Of a DNA stretch of 64,000 bases, positions 40,302-49,813 are shown in pieces. The position numbers and the translations under genes were made by a program. The notes below the pieces were generated by a model that did not search any database, was not told where the DNA came from, and saw only the letters and a program-made list of their open reading frames with translations. The DNA lies in contig NZ_CP140255.1 in NCBI RefSeq assembly GCF_034479615.1, forward strand, positions 4,402,001 to 4,466,000, given 5' to 3'. Within the stretch, counting starts at the first letter, position 1. Every line of letters starts with the position of its first letter. Source of the DNA: Vreelandella neptunia. Its GTDB lineage: Bacteria > Pseudomonadota > Gammaproteobacteria > Pseudomonadales > Halomonadaceae.

Positions 40302-41357
40302 TTATAAAAAACTGCCAATATCGATCACGCTGCCACACTGGCTGGGGCTATAACCCGGCAGGCGCTGAACCGCCTCCTGGAATGAGCTGCTGCGCAGCGC
40401 TTGCAAAAAGTCGGCAAATTTAGGCTCTTTCAGGGAGCGGCTGTGGCAGGCCAACAAATAGTCTTCCGTGGCCAGCGGCACAAAATCAAGCCCAAACCGC
40501 TGCGCAGCCGCCTCGACACCAAACCCTGCATCCGCCATTCCCGCCGCCACATAGGCCGCTACCGCTGAGTGGGTGTACTCCTCAATCTCGTAACCGTTCA
40601 CTTTGGATGTAGCAATACCTGCCTCGGCCAGCAAGCTATCCAGCAGTTCCCGGGTTCCCGATGATGCCTGCCGGTTGATAAACGTGACCGGCCTATCGGC
40701 CAGTGCTGCAACGCCATCAATGCCCAGCGGGTTACCTGACGCCACCATTAGCCCCTGCTGGCGGGCGATAAATCCTACCAGCCGATGATAGCGGGGCTTA
40801 AGCAGGCGGCGGTATTTACACCGAGCCTTCTCGCCTACCACTCCTCGGGGCAGATGACAGCCCGCCAGGTCGCAGCCATCGCGGTTAAGCGCGGCCAGTG
40901 CTTCCAGCGGGCTGCAGTACTGCAGGTCAAGCTGCAACTCTCCCAGATGCTGCGGCAGCAGCTCTATCGCAAACCCGTGGCTGGCGTGAAGACGCAGTAA
41001 AGGGTGCACACCTTCCTGGTGCTGCTGAATGGCAAGATTCAGCTCGGAGCTCAGGCTATCAAGCTGCGGGCTTAACCGAGCGGTGGCGCGCTGTTCGGCC
41101 CACAGCAGCTTCTCACCCAACGGCGATAACCGCGCCCCGCGCCCACGCGCCATTTCTACCAAAGTGACACCAAAAAAATCCCCGCCCTGGCGCAGTAAAT
41201 TCCACGCGTGACGATAGGAAATACCCGCTTCCTCGGCGGCATGGGTCAACTTGCCGTGGCGATGAACCGCCCCGAGCAGGCGCAAAAGATTGCTATCGAG
41301 ACGATGCCCCTCTTCATCGCTAAAGCACCAGGTGGGCGTTACCTTGATCCGCTTCAT
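40302..41357 (-). CDS. ModE-like HTH regulator with periplasmic-binding-like domain, next to fds
   Basis: 352 residues. N-terminal ModE/LysR-type winged helix (LLGAVHRHGKLTHAAEEAGISYRHAWNLL) with the following GRGARLSPLGEKLLW segment. The C-terminal about 230 residues form a solute-binding-like domain (HASHGFAIELLPQHL, CDLAGCHLPRGV, VTFINRQASSGTRELLDSLL, ADAGFGVEAAAQRFGLDFVPL) of the molybdate/tungstate-binding type. It is divergent from the formate dehydrogenase operon, so it probably controls it in response to formate, molybdate or a related ligand. ATG 41357 is used; GTG 41363 is an alternative. Confidence 0.85.
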   Translation of the reverse strand: MKRIKVTPTWCFSDEEGHRLDSNLLRLLGAVHRHGKLTHAAEEAGISYRHAWNLLRQGGDFFGVTLVEMARGRGARLSPLGEKLLWAEQRATARLSPQLDSLSSELNLAIQQHQEGVHPLLRLHASHGFAIELLPQHLGELQLDLQYCSPLEALAALNRDGCDLAGCHLPRGVVGEKARCKYRRLLKPRYHRLVGFIARQQGLMVASGNPLGIDGVAALADRPVTFINRQASSGTRELLDSLLAEAGIATSKVNGYEIEEYTHSAVAAYVAAGMADAGFGVEAAAQRFGLDFVPLATEDYLLACHSRSLKEPKFADFLQALRSSSFQEAVQRLPGYSPSQCGSVIDIGSFL

Positions 41358-41486
41358 AGGCACACTATTTCATATTTTTAAGTCGATAACTTGATGCTAG
41401 CGTTGTCTTAACCGTGATGCACGTCTTTTTAAATATGAAAAGTAGTGCATATTTAAAACATAAAAAGCAGTCGTGAGGAGGGCATC
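41358..41486. promoter_or_regulatory. Divergent control region of the fds operon with repeated AT-rich boxes
   Basis: TTTCATATTTTTA (41368-41380) and its inverted counterpart TAAATATGAAA (41430-41440) lie about 60 bp apart, and a third related site GCATATTTAAAA follows at 41448. Repeated half sites in a divergent promoter suit binding by the adjacent ModE-like regulator. No -10/-35 pair stands out clearly. Confidence 0.45.
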
Positions 41487-41981
41487 ATGAACCAATCCCA
41501 GGAGTGGGCGCCGCAGGCAATTCAGGCCGAGGTCGACGCCCTGAAGGACAAGCCCGGCGCCCTACTGCCGATCCTCCACGCCCTTCAGGATCGCATCGGC
41601 TTCATCCCCGAGGCAGCGGTGCCCATCATCGCCGATGCCCTCCACCAGACACGTGCCGAAGTGCACGGTGTCATCAGCTTCTACCACCACTTTCGCACCA
41701 CGCCGCCGGGGCGCCACGTCGTGCAGATCTGCCGTGCCGAGGCGTGTCAGTCGGTAGGGGCGCGCCAGCTCGAAGTCCACGCCAAGGCGCGTTTAGGAGT
41801 CGACTACCACCAGACTACGGCGGATCGCGAGATCACCCTCGAAGCCGTTTACTGCCTGGGCAACTGCGCCTGCGGCCCATCGATCCGCGTGGACAACAGC
41901 ATACGCGGCCGCGTCACGCCGGAAGCCTTCGATGAGTTGATGGATGAGCTACAAACCCGGCCGCTGGAGGTGATGGGATGA
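41487..41981 (+). CDS. fdsG: NAD-dependent formate dehydrogenase gamma subunit (NuoE-like)
   Basis: 164 residues of the NuoE/24-kDa thioredoxin-like [2Fe-2S] family. Seen: LLPILHALQDRIGFIPEAAVPIIA, HGVISFYHHFRTTPPG, and the cluster ligands in QICRAEACQSVGA and VYCLGNCACGPSI. It carries electrons between the alpha subunit and the flavin subunit of the cytoplasmic formate dehydrogenase. GAGGAGG precedes the ATG. It overlaps fdsB by 4 nt. Confidence 0.94.
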   Translation: MNQSQEWAPQAIQAEVDALKDKPGALLPILHALQDRIGFIPEAAVPIIADALHQTRAEVHGVISFYHHFRTTPPGRHVVQICRAEACQSVGARQLEVHAKARLGVDYHQTTADREITLEAVYCLGNCACGPSIRVDNSIRGRVTPEAFDELMDELQTRPLEVMG

Positions 41982-43534
41982 GCATTCGCGTTTTTGTCCC
42001 CCGCGATACCACCGCGCTTTCACTGGGTGCCGATGTGATCGCCAGCCGACTGATAAGAGAGGCAACCGCACGCGGCCAGTCAATCACGCTGGTACGTAAC
42101 GGATCCCGCGGTCTTGCTTGGCTTGAGCCGCTGGTGGAAGTGGAAACCCCCATCGGGCGGTTCGCCTACGGCCCGGTAACACCGGGGGATGTAACGACGC
42201 TGCTCGACAGCGGCCTACTCGAAGGTAGCGTCAGCCATCCCCTGGCGCTGGGCCCCACGGAAGAGATTGACTACCTTGCCAAGCAGCAGCGCCTGACCTT
42301 CGCGCGTATCGGCATTACCGACCCGTTGTCGATTGACGACTATCGCGCCCACAGCGGTTTTTGCGGCCTGGAGGCAGCGCTGCAACGCGAGCCCCAGGAC
42401 ATCGTCGAGGAAGTCAAAGCCTCCGGCCTGCGCGGGCGCGGCGGGGCCGCCTTTCCGACCGGCATCAAGTGGCAGACCGTGCTCGACACGCCCGCCGACC
42501 AGAAATATATCGTCTGCAACGCCGACGAAGGCGACTCCGGCACCTTCGCTGACCGGCTAGCGATGGAGTGCGACCCCTACATGCTGATTGAGGGGATGAC
42601 CATCGCCGGGCTTGCCGTTGAGGCAACCCAGGGCTACATCTACCTGCGCTCGGAGTACCCACTGGCGAAACAGGTGCTCGACGAAGCCATTGCCCGCGCC
42701 GAGCAGGCCGGTTACCTGGGCGACAATCTTTGTGGCAGTGGCCGTACCTTCCACCTGGAAGTACGTCTCGGTGCCGGTGCTTATATCTGTGGTGAAGAAA
42801 CCTCGCTACTCGAAAGCCTCGAAGGCAAGCGGGGCCTGGTGCGTTTCAAGCCACCGCTGCCCGCCATCGAGGGGCTGTTTGGCCGCCCTACGGTGGTCAA
42901 CAACGTGCTCTCGCTAGCCGCCGTGCCGTTCATTCTGGCTGAAGGCGCCGAGGCCTACGCCAACCACGGTATGGGCCGCTCGCGAGGCACCCTGGCCCTC
43001 CAACTGGCGGGCAACGTCAAGCGTGGCGGTCTGGTGGAGCTGGCCTTTGGCACCACCCTGCGCACGCTGATGGAGGAGTTTGGCGGCGGTACGCTCACCG
43101 GCAAGCCTTTGCGCGCTGTCCAGGTGGGCGGGCCACTGTGCGCCTACCTGCCCGAAAGCCAGTGGGACATGCCGCTGGATTACGAAACCTTCGCTGAGGT
43201 GGGCGCAGGCGTGGGCCACGGCGGCGTGGTGATGTTCGACGAGAGCGTCGATATGGCCGAGCAGGCGCGCTTTTCGATGGAGTTCTGCAAGGTGGAGTCC
43301 TGCGGCAAGTGTACGCCCTGCCGAATTGGCTCGACCCGGGGCGTGGAGGTGATCGACCGCATCCGCGCCAATGACAATCGCGAGGCCAACCTCACTCTAC
43401 TCCACGACCTCTGCGAAACGATGGTGGATGGCTCGCTCTGCGCCATGGGCGGCATGACCCCCTTCCCGGTGCAGAGCGCGCTCAAACACTTCCCCGACGA
43501 CTTCCAGCGGGCGGCGAACGGAGACAGATCATGA
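41978..43534 (+). CDS. fdsB: NAD-dependent formate dehydrogenase beta subunit (NuoF-like)
   Basis: 518 residues. An N-terminal thioredoxin-like extension (residues 1-120) precedes the NuoF core: FMN/NAD sites GLRGRGGAAFPTGIKW and GAGAYICGEETSLLESLEG, and a C-terminal [4Fe-4S] motif ESCGKCTPCRIGSTRG. It takes electrons to NAD+. It overlaps both neighbours by 4 nt, so stoichiometric translation is likely. Confidence 0.95.
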   Translation: MSIRVFVPRDTTALSLGADVIASRLIREATARGQSITLVRNGSRGLAWLEPLVEVETPIGRFAYGPVTPGDVTTLLDSGLLEGSVSHPLALGPTEEIDYLAKQQRLTFARIGITDPLSIDDYRAHSGFCGLEAALQREPQDIVEEVKASGLRGRGGAAFPTGIKWQTVLDTPADQKYIVCNADEGDSGTFADRLAMECDPYMLIEGMTIAGLAVEATQGYIYLRSEYPLAKQVLDEAIARAEQAGYLGDNLCGSGRTFHLEVRLGAGAYICGEETSLLESLEGKRGLVRFKPPLPAIEGLFGRPTVVNNVLSLAAVPFILAEGAEAYANHGMGRSRGTLALQLAGNVKRGGLVELAFGTTLRTLMEEFGGGTLTGKPLRAVQVGGPLCAYLPESQWDMPLDYETFAEVGAGVGHGGVVMFDESVDMAEQARFSMEFCKVESCGKCTPCRIGSTRGVEVIDRIRANDNREANLTLLHDLCETMVDGSLCAMGGMTPFPVQSALKHFPDDFQRAANGDRS

Positions 43535-46416
43535 TTGAACATTACGATCCACGGCGTCAGGCCAACAGCGTCGATTTTTCCAAGGACTATGGCACGCCCT
43601 CCCCCTACCCGGGCGCCGCCACAGTCAACTTGGAGATCGACGGCGTATCCATCAGCGTGCCGGAGGGCACCTCGGTACTGCGCGCCGCGGCGCTGGCGGA
43701 TATCAACATTCCCAAGCTGTGCGCCACCGATAGCCTCGAGGCGTTCGGCTCTTGCCGCCTGTGCGCCGTGCAGGTAGAGGGGCGCCGGGGCTTTCCCGCC
43801 TCGTGCACCACGCCGGTGGTGGAGGGCATGAAGGTGACCACCCAGAACGAGCGACTGGCCAAGCTGCGCCGCAACGTGATGGAGCTGTACATCTCCGACC
43901 ACCCGCTGGACTGCCTGACCTGCCCGGCCAACGGCGACTGCGAACTGCAGGACATGGCCGGTAGCGTGGGGCTGCGCGAAGTGCGCTATGGCTTTACTGG
44001 CGAGAACCACCTGGATGCCGTCAAAGACGAATCCAATCCCTACTTCACCTTCGATCCCAGCAAGTGCATCCTCTGCTCGCGCTGCGTGCGCGCCTGCGAC
44101 GAAGTCCAGGGCACCTTCGCGCTAACCATCGATGGCCGCGGGTTCGAATCCAAAGTATCAGCAGGCCAGAACGACGCCTTCATGGACTCGGACTGCGTCT
44201 CCTGCGGGGCCTGCGTGCAGGCCTGTCCCACGGCCACGCTGATGGAAAAAAGCGTGATCGACCACGGCGTGCCGGATCGCAGCGTAGTCACCACCTGCGC
44301 CTACTGCGGCGTGGGCTGCTCGTTTGAAGCCCAGATGAAGGGCGACCAGCTGGTGCGCATGGTGCCCTACAAGGGCGGCGATGCTAACCACGGCCACTCC
44401 TGCGTGAAGGGGCGCTTTGCCTTCGGCTACACCACCCACCCGGATCGCCTGACCACGCCGATGATCCGCGACAGCATCGACCAACCCTGGCGGGAAGTCA
44501 GTTGGGAAGAAGCCATCACCTTTGCCTCCAGCCGCCTGAAAGCGATTCAGGCCGAGCACGGTCGCGAGAGCATCGGCGGCATTACTTCCTCGCGCTGCAC
44601 CAACGAAGAGACCTACCTGGTACAGAAACTGATTCGCGCTGCATTCGGCAACAACAACACCGACACCTGCGCGCGGGTCTGCCACTCGCCCACCGGCTAC
44701 GGCCTGAAGACCACGCTGGGCGAATCGGCGGGCACCCAGACGTTTGATTCAGTGATGAAGGCCGACGCGATCATCGTGATCGGTGCCAACCCCACCGACG
44801 CCCACCCGGTGTTCGGCTCAATGATGCGCAAGCGCCTGCGCCAGGGGGCGAAGCTGATCGTCGCCGACCCGCGCCGCATCGACCTGTTGAAAACACCCCA
44901 CCTGGGCGAGGCCCAGCACCTGCCGCTGCGCCCGGGCACCAACGTGGCGCTGGTCAACGCGCTGGGCCACGTGGTGGTGACCGAAGGTCTGGAAGACAAG
45001 GCGTTCGTCGCCAGGCGCTGCGACACCGATGCCTATAACCGATGGCGTGAGTTCATTGCTGAACCGCGCCACTCCCCGGAGGCCAGCGAAGCGATTACCG
45101 GCGTGCCCGCCGAGGCCGTGCGTCAGGCAGCCCGTACCTATGCCACGGCAGGCAACGGTGCCATCTACTATGGGCTGGGCGTCACCGAACACAGCCAGGG
45201 CTCGACCATGGTAATGGGGATTGCCAACCTGGCCCTGGCCACCGGCAACATTGGCCGCGAAGGCGTGGGCGTGAACCCGCTGCGCGGCCAGAACAACGTC
45301 CAGGGTTCCTGTGACATGGGCTCCTTTCCCCACGAGCTGCCAGGCTACCAGCACGTGGCCGACCCCATCGCCCGGGGCCGCTTTGAGTCGGTGTGGGGCG
45401 TCAAGCTGGACGACGAGCCGGGGCTGCGCATTCCCAACATGTTCGATGCCGCCATCGAAGGCACCTTTAAAGCGCTTTACGTTCAGGGCGAAGATATCGC
45501 CCAGTCCGACCCCAACACCCAGCACGTCGAGGCGGCGCTCACGTCGCTGGACTGCCTGATCGTGCAGGATATTTTCCTCAACGAAACGGCCAAGTTCGCC
45601 CACGTGCTGCTGCCGGGTTCAAGCTTTTTGGAGAAGAACGGCACCTTCACCAACGCCGAACGACGTATCAACCGGGTACGCAAGGTAACACCCCCGGTGG
45701 CCGGCAAGGAGGATTGGGAAGTCACCCAGGATCTGGCCAACGCGCTGGGCTACCCGATGCACTATACCCATCCGTCCGAAATCATGGACGAGATCGCCCA
45801 GTTGACGCCAAGCTTCGCGGGGGTCAGCTACGCCAAGCTGGAGGAGCGCGGCAGCCTGCAGTGGCCCTGCAACGCCGAGTACCCGCTGGGCATGCCGACC
45901 ATGCACGAGGTCGAGTTCCCCATTGGCCTGGGGCGCTTTGCGATTACCGAGTACGTGGCCACCGAGGAGCGGGCCAACCGCCGCTTCCCGCTGCTGCTCA
46001 CCACCGGGCGGATTCTCAGCCAGTACAACGTGGGCGCCCAGACCCGGCGCACCGACAACCAGCGCTGGCACGACGAGGACGTGTTGGAGCTACACCCTTC
46101 TGACGCCGAGCTGCGCGGCGTGCGTGACGGCGACTGGCTGGGCATCACCAGCCGCTCGGGCCAGACAGTACTTCGCGCGCGACTCAGCGAACGCATGCAG
46201 CCTGGGGTGGTCTACACCACCTTCCACCACCCCGGCAGCGGCGCCAACGTTATCACGACGGACAACTCGGACTGGGCCACCAACTGCCCGGAGTACAAGG
46301 TCACGGCGGTGCAGGTGGAAAAAGTCAGCCAACCCTCCGCCTGGCAGCAGCGCTTTAGCACTTTCGACCTGATCCAGCGTGACCACCTGGCCAACGCTCA
46401 TCAGGAGGCGCCATGA
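43531..46416 (+). CDS. fdsA: NAD-dependent formate dehydrogenase alpha (molybdenum) subunit
   Basis: 961 residues. Order of domains: NuoG-like [2Fe-2S] ferredoxin (ATDSLEAFGSCRLCAVQ), His/Cys iron-sulfur segment (DHPLDCLTCPANGDCELQ), two [4Fe-4S] clusters (ILCSRCVRACDEVQG and CVSCGACVQACPT), an Mo-bisMGD domain opened by TCAYCGVGC, and the active-site Cys in CARVCHSPTGYG, a cysteine and not selenocysteine. The C-terminal molybdopterin-binding domain includes LLTTGRILSQYNVGAQTRR. It oxidises formate to CO2. The genes fdsGBA-fdhD-fdsD are in one transcript. Confidence 0.96.
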   Translation: MIEHYDPRRQANSVDFSKDYGTPSPYPGAATVNLEIDGVSISVPEGTSVLRAAALADINIPKLCATDSLEAFGSCRLCAVQVEGRRGFPASCTTPVVEGMKVTTQNERLAKLRRNVMELYISDHPLDCLTCPANGDCELQDMAGSVGLREVRYGFTGENHLDAVKDESNPYFTFDPSKCILCSRCVRACDEVQGTFALTIDGRGFESKVSAGQNDAFMDSDCVSCGACVQACPTATLMEKSVIDHGVPDRSVVTTCAYCGVGCSFEAQMKGDQLVRMVPYKGGDANHGHSCVKGRFAFGYTTHPDRLTTPMIRDSIDQPWREVSWEEAITFASSRLKAIQAEHGRESIGGITSSRCTNEETYLVQKLIRAAFGNNNTDTCARVCHSPTGYGLKTTLGESAGTQTFDSVMKADAIIVIGANPTDAHPVFGSMMRKRLRQGAKLIVADPRRIDLLKTPHLGEAQHLPLRPGTNVALVNALGHVVVTEGLEDKAFVARRCDTDAYNRWREFIAEPRHSPEASEAITGVPAEAVRQAARTYATAGNGAIYYGLGVTEHSQGSTMVMGIANLALATGNIGREGVGVNPLRGQNNVQGSCDMGSFPHELPGYQHVADPIARGRFESVWGVKLDDEPGLRIPNMFDAAIEGTFKALYVQGEDIAQSDPNTQHVEAALTSLDCLIVQDIFLNETAKFAHVLLPGSSFLEKNGTFTNAERRINRVRKVTPPVAGKEDWEVTQDLANALGYPMHYTHPSEIMDEIAQLTPSFAGVSYAKLEERGSLQWPCNAEYPLGMPTMHEVEFPIGLGRFAITEYVATEERANRRFPLLLTTGRILSQYNVGAQTRRTDNQRWHDEDVLELHPSDAELRGVRDGDWLGITSRSGQTVLRARLSERMQPGVVYTTFHHPGSGANVITTDNSDWATNCPEYKVTAVQVEKVSQPSAWQQRFSTFDLIQRDHLANAHQEAP

Positions 46417-47240
46417 GCACCCACCACACCCGCGATGCGGTAGCGCGCCAGCCGGTGGAGGTGCGCCGCGGCGCTAACGGCTGGTACAACGATACCCAGG
46501 AGGATCTACTGGCCTTGGAAAGGCCGGTAGCCCTGGTCTACAACGGCATCTCCCATGCGGTGATGATGGCAAGCCCCGCCGACCTTGAGGATTTTGCCCT
46601 CGGCTTCAGCCTTTCCGAAGGCATTCTGGCCAGTACCGATGAGTGCTACGACCTTGAGATCCACGAAGCACCTCAGGGCCTCACCGTTCACCTCACCATT
46701 GCCAGCCAACGGATGGCTGAGCTCAAACAGCGGCGGCGCAGCCTGACGGGGCGAACCGGCTGCGGCCTGTGCGGCACCGAAGCCCTGGAGCAGGCCATAC
46801 GCCCGATTCCCCATGTCATGGCGCCGCCGTTGAGTGACGCCGCCATCCAGCGCTCCCTGCAGGAACTATCCGCCCACCAACCGCTGCAAGCGGCCACTGG
46901 CGCCAGCCACGGTGCCGCCTGGTGCGATGCGTGGGGGAATATTAAACAACTGCGCGAGGATGTCGGTCGCCACAACGCTCTGGACAAACTGATTGGTGCC
47001 CTTGCCCGCGAGGCCAGCCCGCTAGGCGAGGGGTTCGCGCTGGTCACCAGTCGCGCCAGTTATGAGATGGTTCATAAATGCGCCAGTGCCGGCATTGGCG
47101 CCCTGGTAGCGGTCTCGGCGGCCACCGCCCTGGCTGTGGAACAGGCCCAGGCGTCAGGGCTGCTGCTGGCAGGCTTTGCTCGGCCCGGTCGCCATTTGAT
47201 CTACCATCGACCTGCCACGGCGGCAATGGCCACGGCTTAG
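46413..47240 (+). CDS. fdhD: Formate dehydrogenase accessory sulfurtransferase FdhD
   Basis: 275 residues. FdhD moves sulfur from a cysteine desulfurase to the molybdenum cofactor. Catalytic loop GRTGCGLCGTE (CxxC, about residues 114-124) is present, along with FALGFSLSEGI, EDVGRHNALDKLIG and VTSRASYEMVHKCASAGI. It overlaps fdsA by 4 nt, confirming the link with the operon. Confidence 0.96.
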   Translation: MSTHHTRDAVARQPVEVRRGANGWYNDTQEDLLALERPVALVYNGISHAVMMASPADLEDFALGFSLSEGILASTDECYDLEIHEAPQGLTVHLTIASQRMAELKQRRRSLTGRTGCGLCGTEALEQAIRPIPHVMAPPLSDAAIQRSLQELSAHQPLQAATGASHGAAWCDAWGNIKQLREDVGRHNALDKLIGALAREASPLGEGFALVTSRASYEMVHKCASAGIGALVAVSAATALAVEQAQASGLLLAGFARPGRHLIYHRPATAAMATA

Positions 47241-47250
47241 GAGACACGCA

Positions 47251-47496
47251 ATGTCGTCGCACCACGATACCCACCTGATTCACATGACCAACCAGATCGC
47301 CGCTAACCTGGGCGGCGGTCGTGATGAAGAAACAGCGGCAGCGGCCACCTGCCGCCACCTGGAAACCTTCTGGGCACGCTCCATGAAGCATCGCCTGGTC
47401 GCCACACTGGAACGCGAGGATGCTGGGCTTTCACCACTGGCAAAACGCGCCGTCACCTTGCTGGCGGAAAGATTGGTCAGGCACCATACCGGATAA
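47251..47496 (+). CDS. fdsD: Formate dehydrogenase delta subunit (FdsD)
   Basis: 81 residues. The family begins with the IHMTNQIAANLG motif seen here near residue 10, followed by HLETFWARSMKHRLV and LSPLAKRAVTLLAE. FdsD is required for a stable or mature complex in related bacteria. It is the last gene of the operon, before the terminator at 47517. Confidence 0.93.
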   Translation: MSSHHDTHLIHMTNQIAANLGGGRDEETAAAATCRHLETFWARSMKHRLVATLEREDAGLSPLAKRAVTLLAERLVRHHTG

Positions 47497-47516
47497 ACAT
47501 CGCTGGCGTTAACGCA

Positions 47517-47548
47517 ACGGGGCTTGCCATCTGGCAAGCCCCGTTTTT
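47517..47548 (+). terminator. Terminator of the fds operon
   Basis: ACGGGGCTTGCC-ATCT-GGCAAGCCCCGT, perfect 12-bp stem, followed by TTTTT. The leader GCGTTAACGCAA is shared with the terminator at 40256. Confidence 0.93.
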
Positions 47549-47596
47549 ATGCCCCTATTTCCCAGGCGCTGATATCACAGGCACAGGTAGTGAGCG

Positions 47597-49384
47597 TTAG
47601 AACTCTTCCCACTCATCGGCGGCATGCTTTGCCGGTGAGGGCTTTGAAGATGGCTGTGATGAGGCGTGTGACGAAAGCGCAGGACGCTTCAGTCCGCTAT
47701 CACCACCCCGTTGCTGAGGCGCCGGAGAAGCTAGCGCTTCGTGCCGCTGCGTAGGCTCATCGTCGCCGAGTACGAAGGAGTTGATTAACTGATTCAGGTG
47801 CTCCGCATGGCGGCGCATATTGGCGGCGGCAGTGGTCGACTCTTGCACCATGGCGGCGTTCTGCTGGGTCATGGTGTCCATTTCGGCCACGGCGGTGTTG
47901 ATCTGGCCAATACCGCTGCTCTGCTCTTTAGCGCCAGCGGTGATCTCACCGATCACATCGGTGACTTTCGCCACGCTGGAGACGATCTCACGCATGGTAT
48001 CGCCTGCGCTGCGCACCAGCTTCGCGCCGGAGTTAGTGTGCTGAACCGATGCATCGATAAGCGCACGAATCTCTTTGGAAGCATCGCTGGAGCGACTGGC
48101 CAGAACCCTAACTTCTTGCGCCACCACGGCAAAGCCGCGGCCATGTTCACCGGCCCTTGCGGCTTCCACCGAGGCATTCAGCGCCAAAATATTGGTTTGG
48201 AAGGCAATCGCATCAATCATGCTGATGATGTCGCTAATGCGCGATGCGGAGTCGTTAATATCGCGCATGGTGCTCTCAACCTGCCCCATCGAGGTCTCGC
48301 CTTCGCGGGCTACATCGGCAGTCGATTGCACCAGCGTATTGGCCTGCTGGGCATTGTCGGCGCTGTGATTAACCGTCGAGGTGATCTCTTCCATGGAGGC
48401 TGAGGTTTGTTGCAGGTTCGCAGCCGCCTGCTCGGTACGGGTGGCAAGCTCATCAGAGCTTTGTGAGATCTCCCCCGCGGCCTGGTGCACACTGAGCGTA
48501 CTGCGGCGTACATCACGCAGCGTGTCTTGCATACGTGCCACAAAGGCGTTGAACTGAACGCTAAGATCTCCAATCTCATCGCCGCTTTCGACTGTCAAGC
48601 GGCGGGTTAGATCACCGCGCCCCTGGGCGATATCGTGCATAGCCGCAGTAGTACGCTTGATCGGCCCCAGCGTGCGACGCACCAAGCCATACGCTACCAG
48701 AGCGATGATAATAAACAGCCCCAAGCCCAGCAGAGAGGCAAACATAATATCTTTGCGCAAATCGGCGGCAGCGGCGGCTTCCACCTCGGCAATGGTGTCG
48801 TCAACATCGGTAACGTAAACACCGGCACCAATCAGCCAGCCCCATTTTTCAAGGCGATCAACGTAGGAGTGCTTGGGCTCAATTCTGTCGGTACCTGGGT
48901 AATCCCACATATAGCTATAGAAGCCCCCGCCGCTTTGAGCGACCTTAATGATCTCGCGAATCAGATAAGTGCCATCAGGGGTTTGCGCGTCGATCATGTT
49001 GGTACCTTCACGCTCTGGCGCAGGTGCCGTGACGATATTGTTACCGTCATAGTCGTAGATAAAAATGTAGTTGTTGTCTTCAAAGCGCATGGAGCGCACC
49101 AGCTCCGCTACCCGCTGCTTGGCGGCCTCGTCGTTGGCACCGGCCTGTTCGTAAATAGGCGCGATGGCGGTGGTAGCAATTTCGACGATGTCGCGCACCG
49201 CGTTGCGGCGCTCTTCAATCATCATTTCGCGCTGGCTTGCCAACGTTTCGCGGGTGTCTTGGGCGTTGCTGTAGGCTTTAAACCCGACCAGCACAACCGT
49301 CACTAATAGAAGGGGGAGCAGTACAAGCATCAGCACCTTGGTTTGTAAACCAAGGGTTCGTTTGGGAGCAGAAGGAGTGGCCAT
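47597..49384 (-). CDS. Methyl-accepting chemotaxis protein with a periplasmic Cache domain
   Basis: 595 residues. First membrane helix near LMLVLLPLLLVTVVLVGF, a periplasmic single-Cache domain (residues about 45-200: FIYDYDGNNIVTAP, GFYSYMWDYPGTD, KWGWLIGAGVYVTD), second helix (MFASLLGLGLFIIIALVAYGL), HAMP, then the signalling domain with the hairpin tip IDAIAFQTNILALNASVEAARAGE (shown partly) and VAQEVRVLASRS. The last residues, EWEEF, match the xWxxF docking pentapeptide for CheR/CheB. The Cache region of this type often binds small carboxylates. Single gene, transcribed leftward. Confidence 0.93.
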   Translation of the reverse strand: MATPSAPKRTLGLQTKVLMLVLLPLLLVTVVLVGFKAYSNAQDTRETLASQREMMIEERRNAVRDIVEIATTAIAPIYEQAGANDEAAKQRVAELVRSMRFEDNNYIFIYDYDGNNIVTAPAPEREGTNMIDAQTPDGTYLIREIIKVAQSGGGFYSYMWDYPGTDRIEPKHSYVDRLEKWGWLIGAGVYVTDVDDTIAEVEAAAAADLRKDIMFASLLGLGLFIIIALVAYGLVRRTLGPIKRTTAAMHDIAQGRGDLTRRLTVESGDEIGDLSVQFNAFVARMQDTLRDVRRSTLSVHQAAGEISQSSDELATRTEQAAANLQQTSASMEEITSTVNHSADNAQQANTLVQSTADVAREGETSMGQVESTMRDINDSASRISDIISMIDAIAFQTNILALNASVEAARAGEHGRGFAVVAQEVRVLASRSSDASKEIRALIDASVQHTNSGAKLVRSAGDTMREIVSSVAKVTDVIGEITAGAKEQSSGIGQINTAVAEMDTMTQQNAAMVQESTTAAANMRRHAEHLNQLINSFVLGDDEPTQRHEALASPAPQQRGGDSGLKRPALSSHASSQPSSKPSPAKHAADEWEEF

Positions 49385-49559
49385 TTGTGAGCAAGTTCCA
49401 GAGTCAGTCTTGAGTGAATAGTTTTTAGTAGTTATAGGGGCCTTATCGGCTTAAAATGCACAAACTTTAACCAGTTTTTTTGTTTTTTCACTTAATATTC
49501 AAATAATTAGCAATTAATAATTAGGTTCATAACCTAAGTTAAGGTTATTCAAGGAGTAA

Positions 49560-49669
49560 AGGTCCAAGGTGGAGGTGTGGTGGCCAGGGATGGCCCGTTT
49601 TAGCATGAAGCTAAACCACGAACTTCGGTTGCCCTGACCTTCCTACCGCCTGGTCAGGGCGACCTTTTT
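49560..49669 (+). ncRNA. Possible structured small RNA ending in a strong terminator
   Basis: The region contains successive short hairpins (GGCC-AGGGAT-GGCC, TTTAGC-ATGAA-GCTAAA) and ends with GCCCTGACC-N12-GGTCAGGGC (49631-49660) followed by TTTTT. No coding gene ends here: the chemoreceptor gene points away and yihY starts 145 bp downstream. A terminator without a gene suggests a small RNA or a 5' regulatory leader. The rest of 49385-49813 shows nothing else. Confidence 0.35.
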
Positions 49670-49813
49670 GTTTGCAAGGCGGTTGTTTAGTTCCTGCCTT
49701 TTACTACTCTCTCTCCTAAAGCCAAATCAGACAATTCGTGACTTCCTTGTTATTTGCTATCGCCATCAGCGTATCATGGCGATAGGGCCTGATGTCCAAG
49801 GAGAATAGCAAGC

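Noticed and set aside
43531..46416. Selenocysteine-containing formate dehydrogenase
   Set aside because: The active-site codon in the RVCHSPT motif is a normal Cys codon and there is no in-frame TGA.
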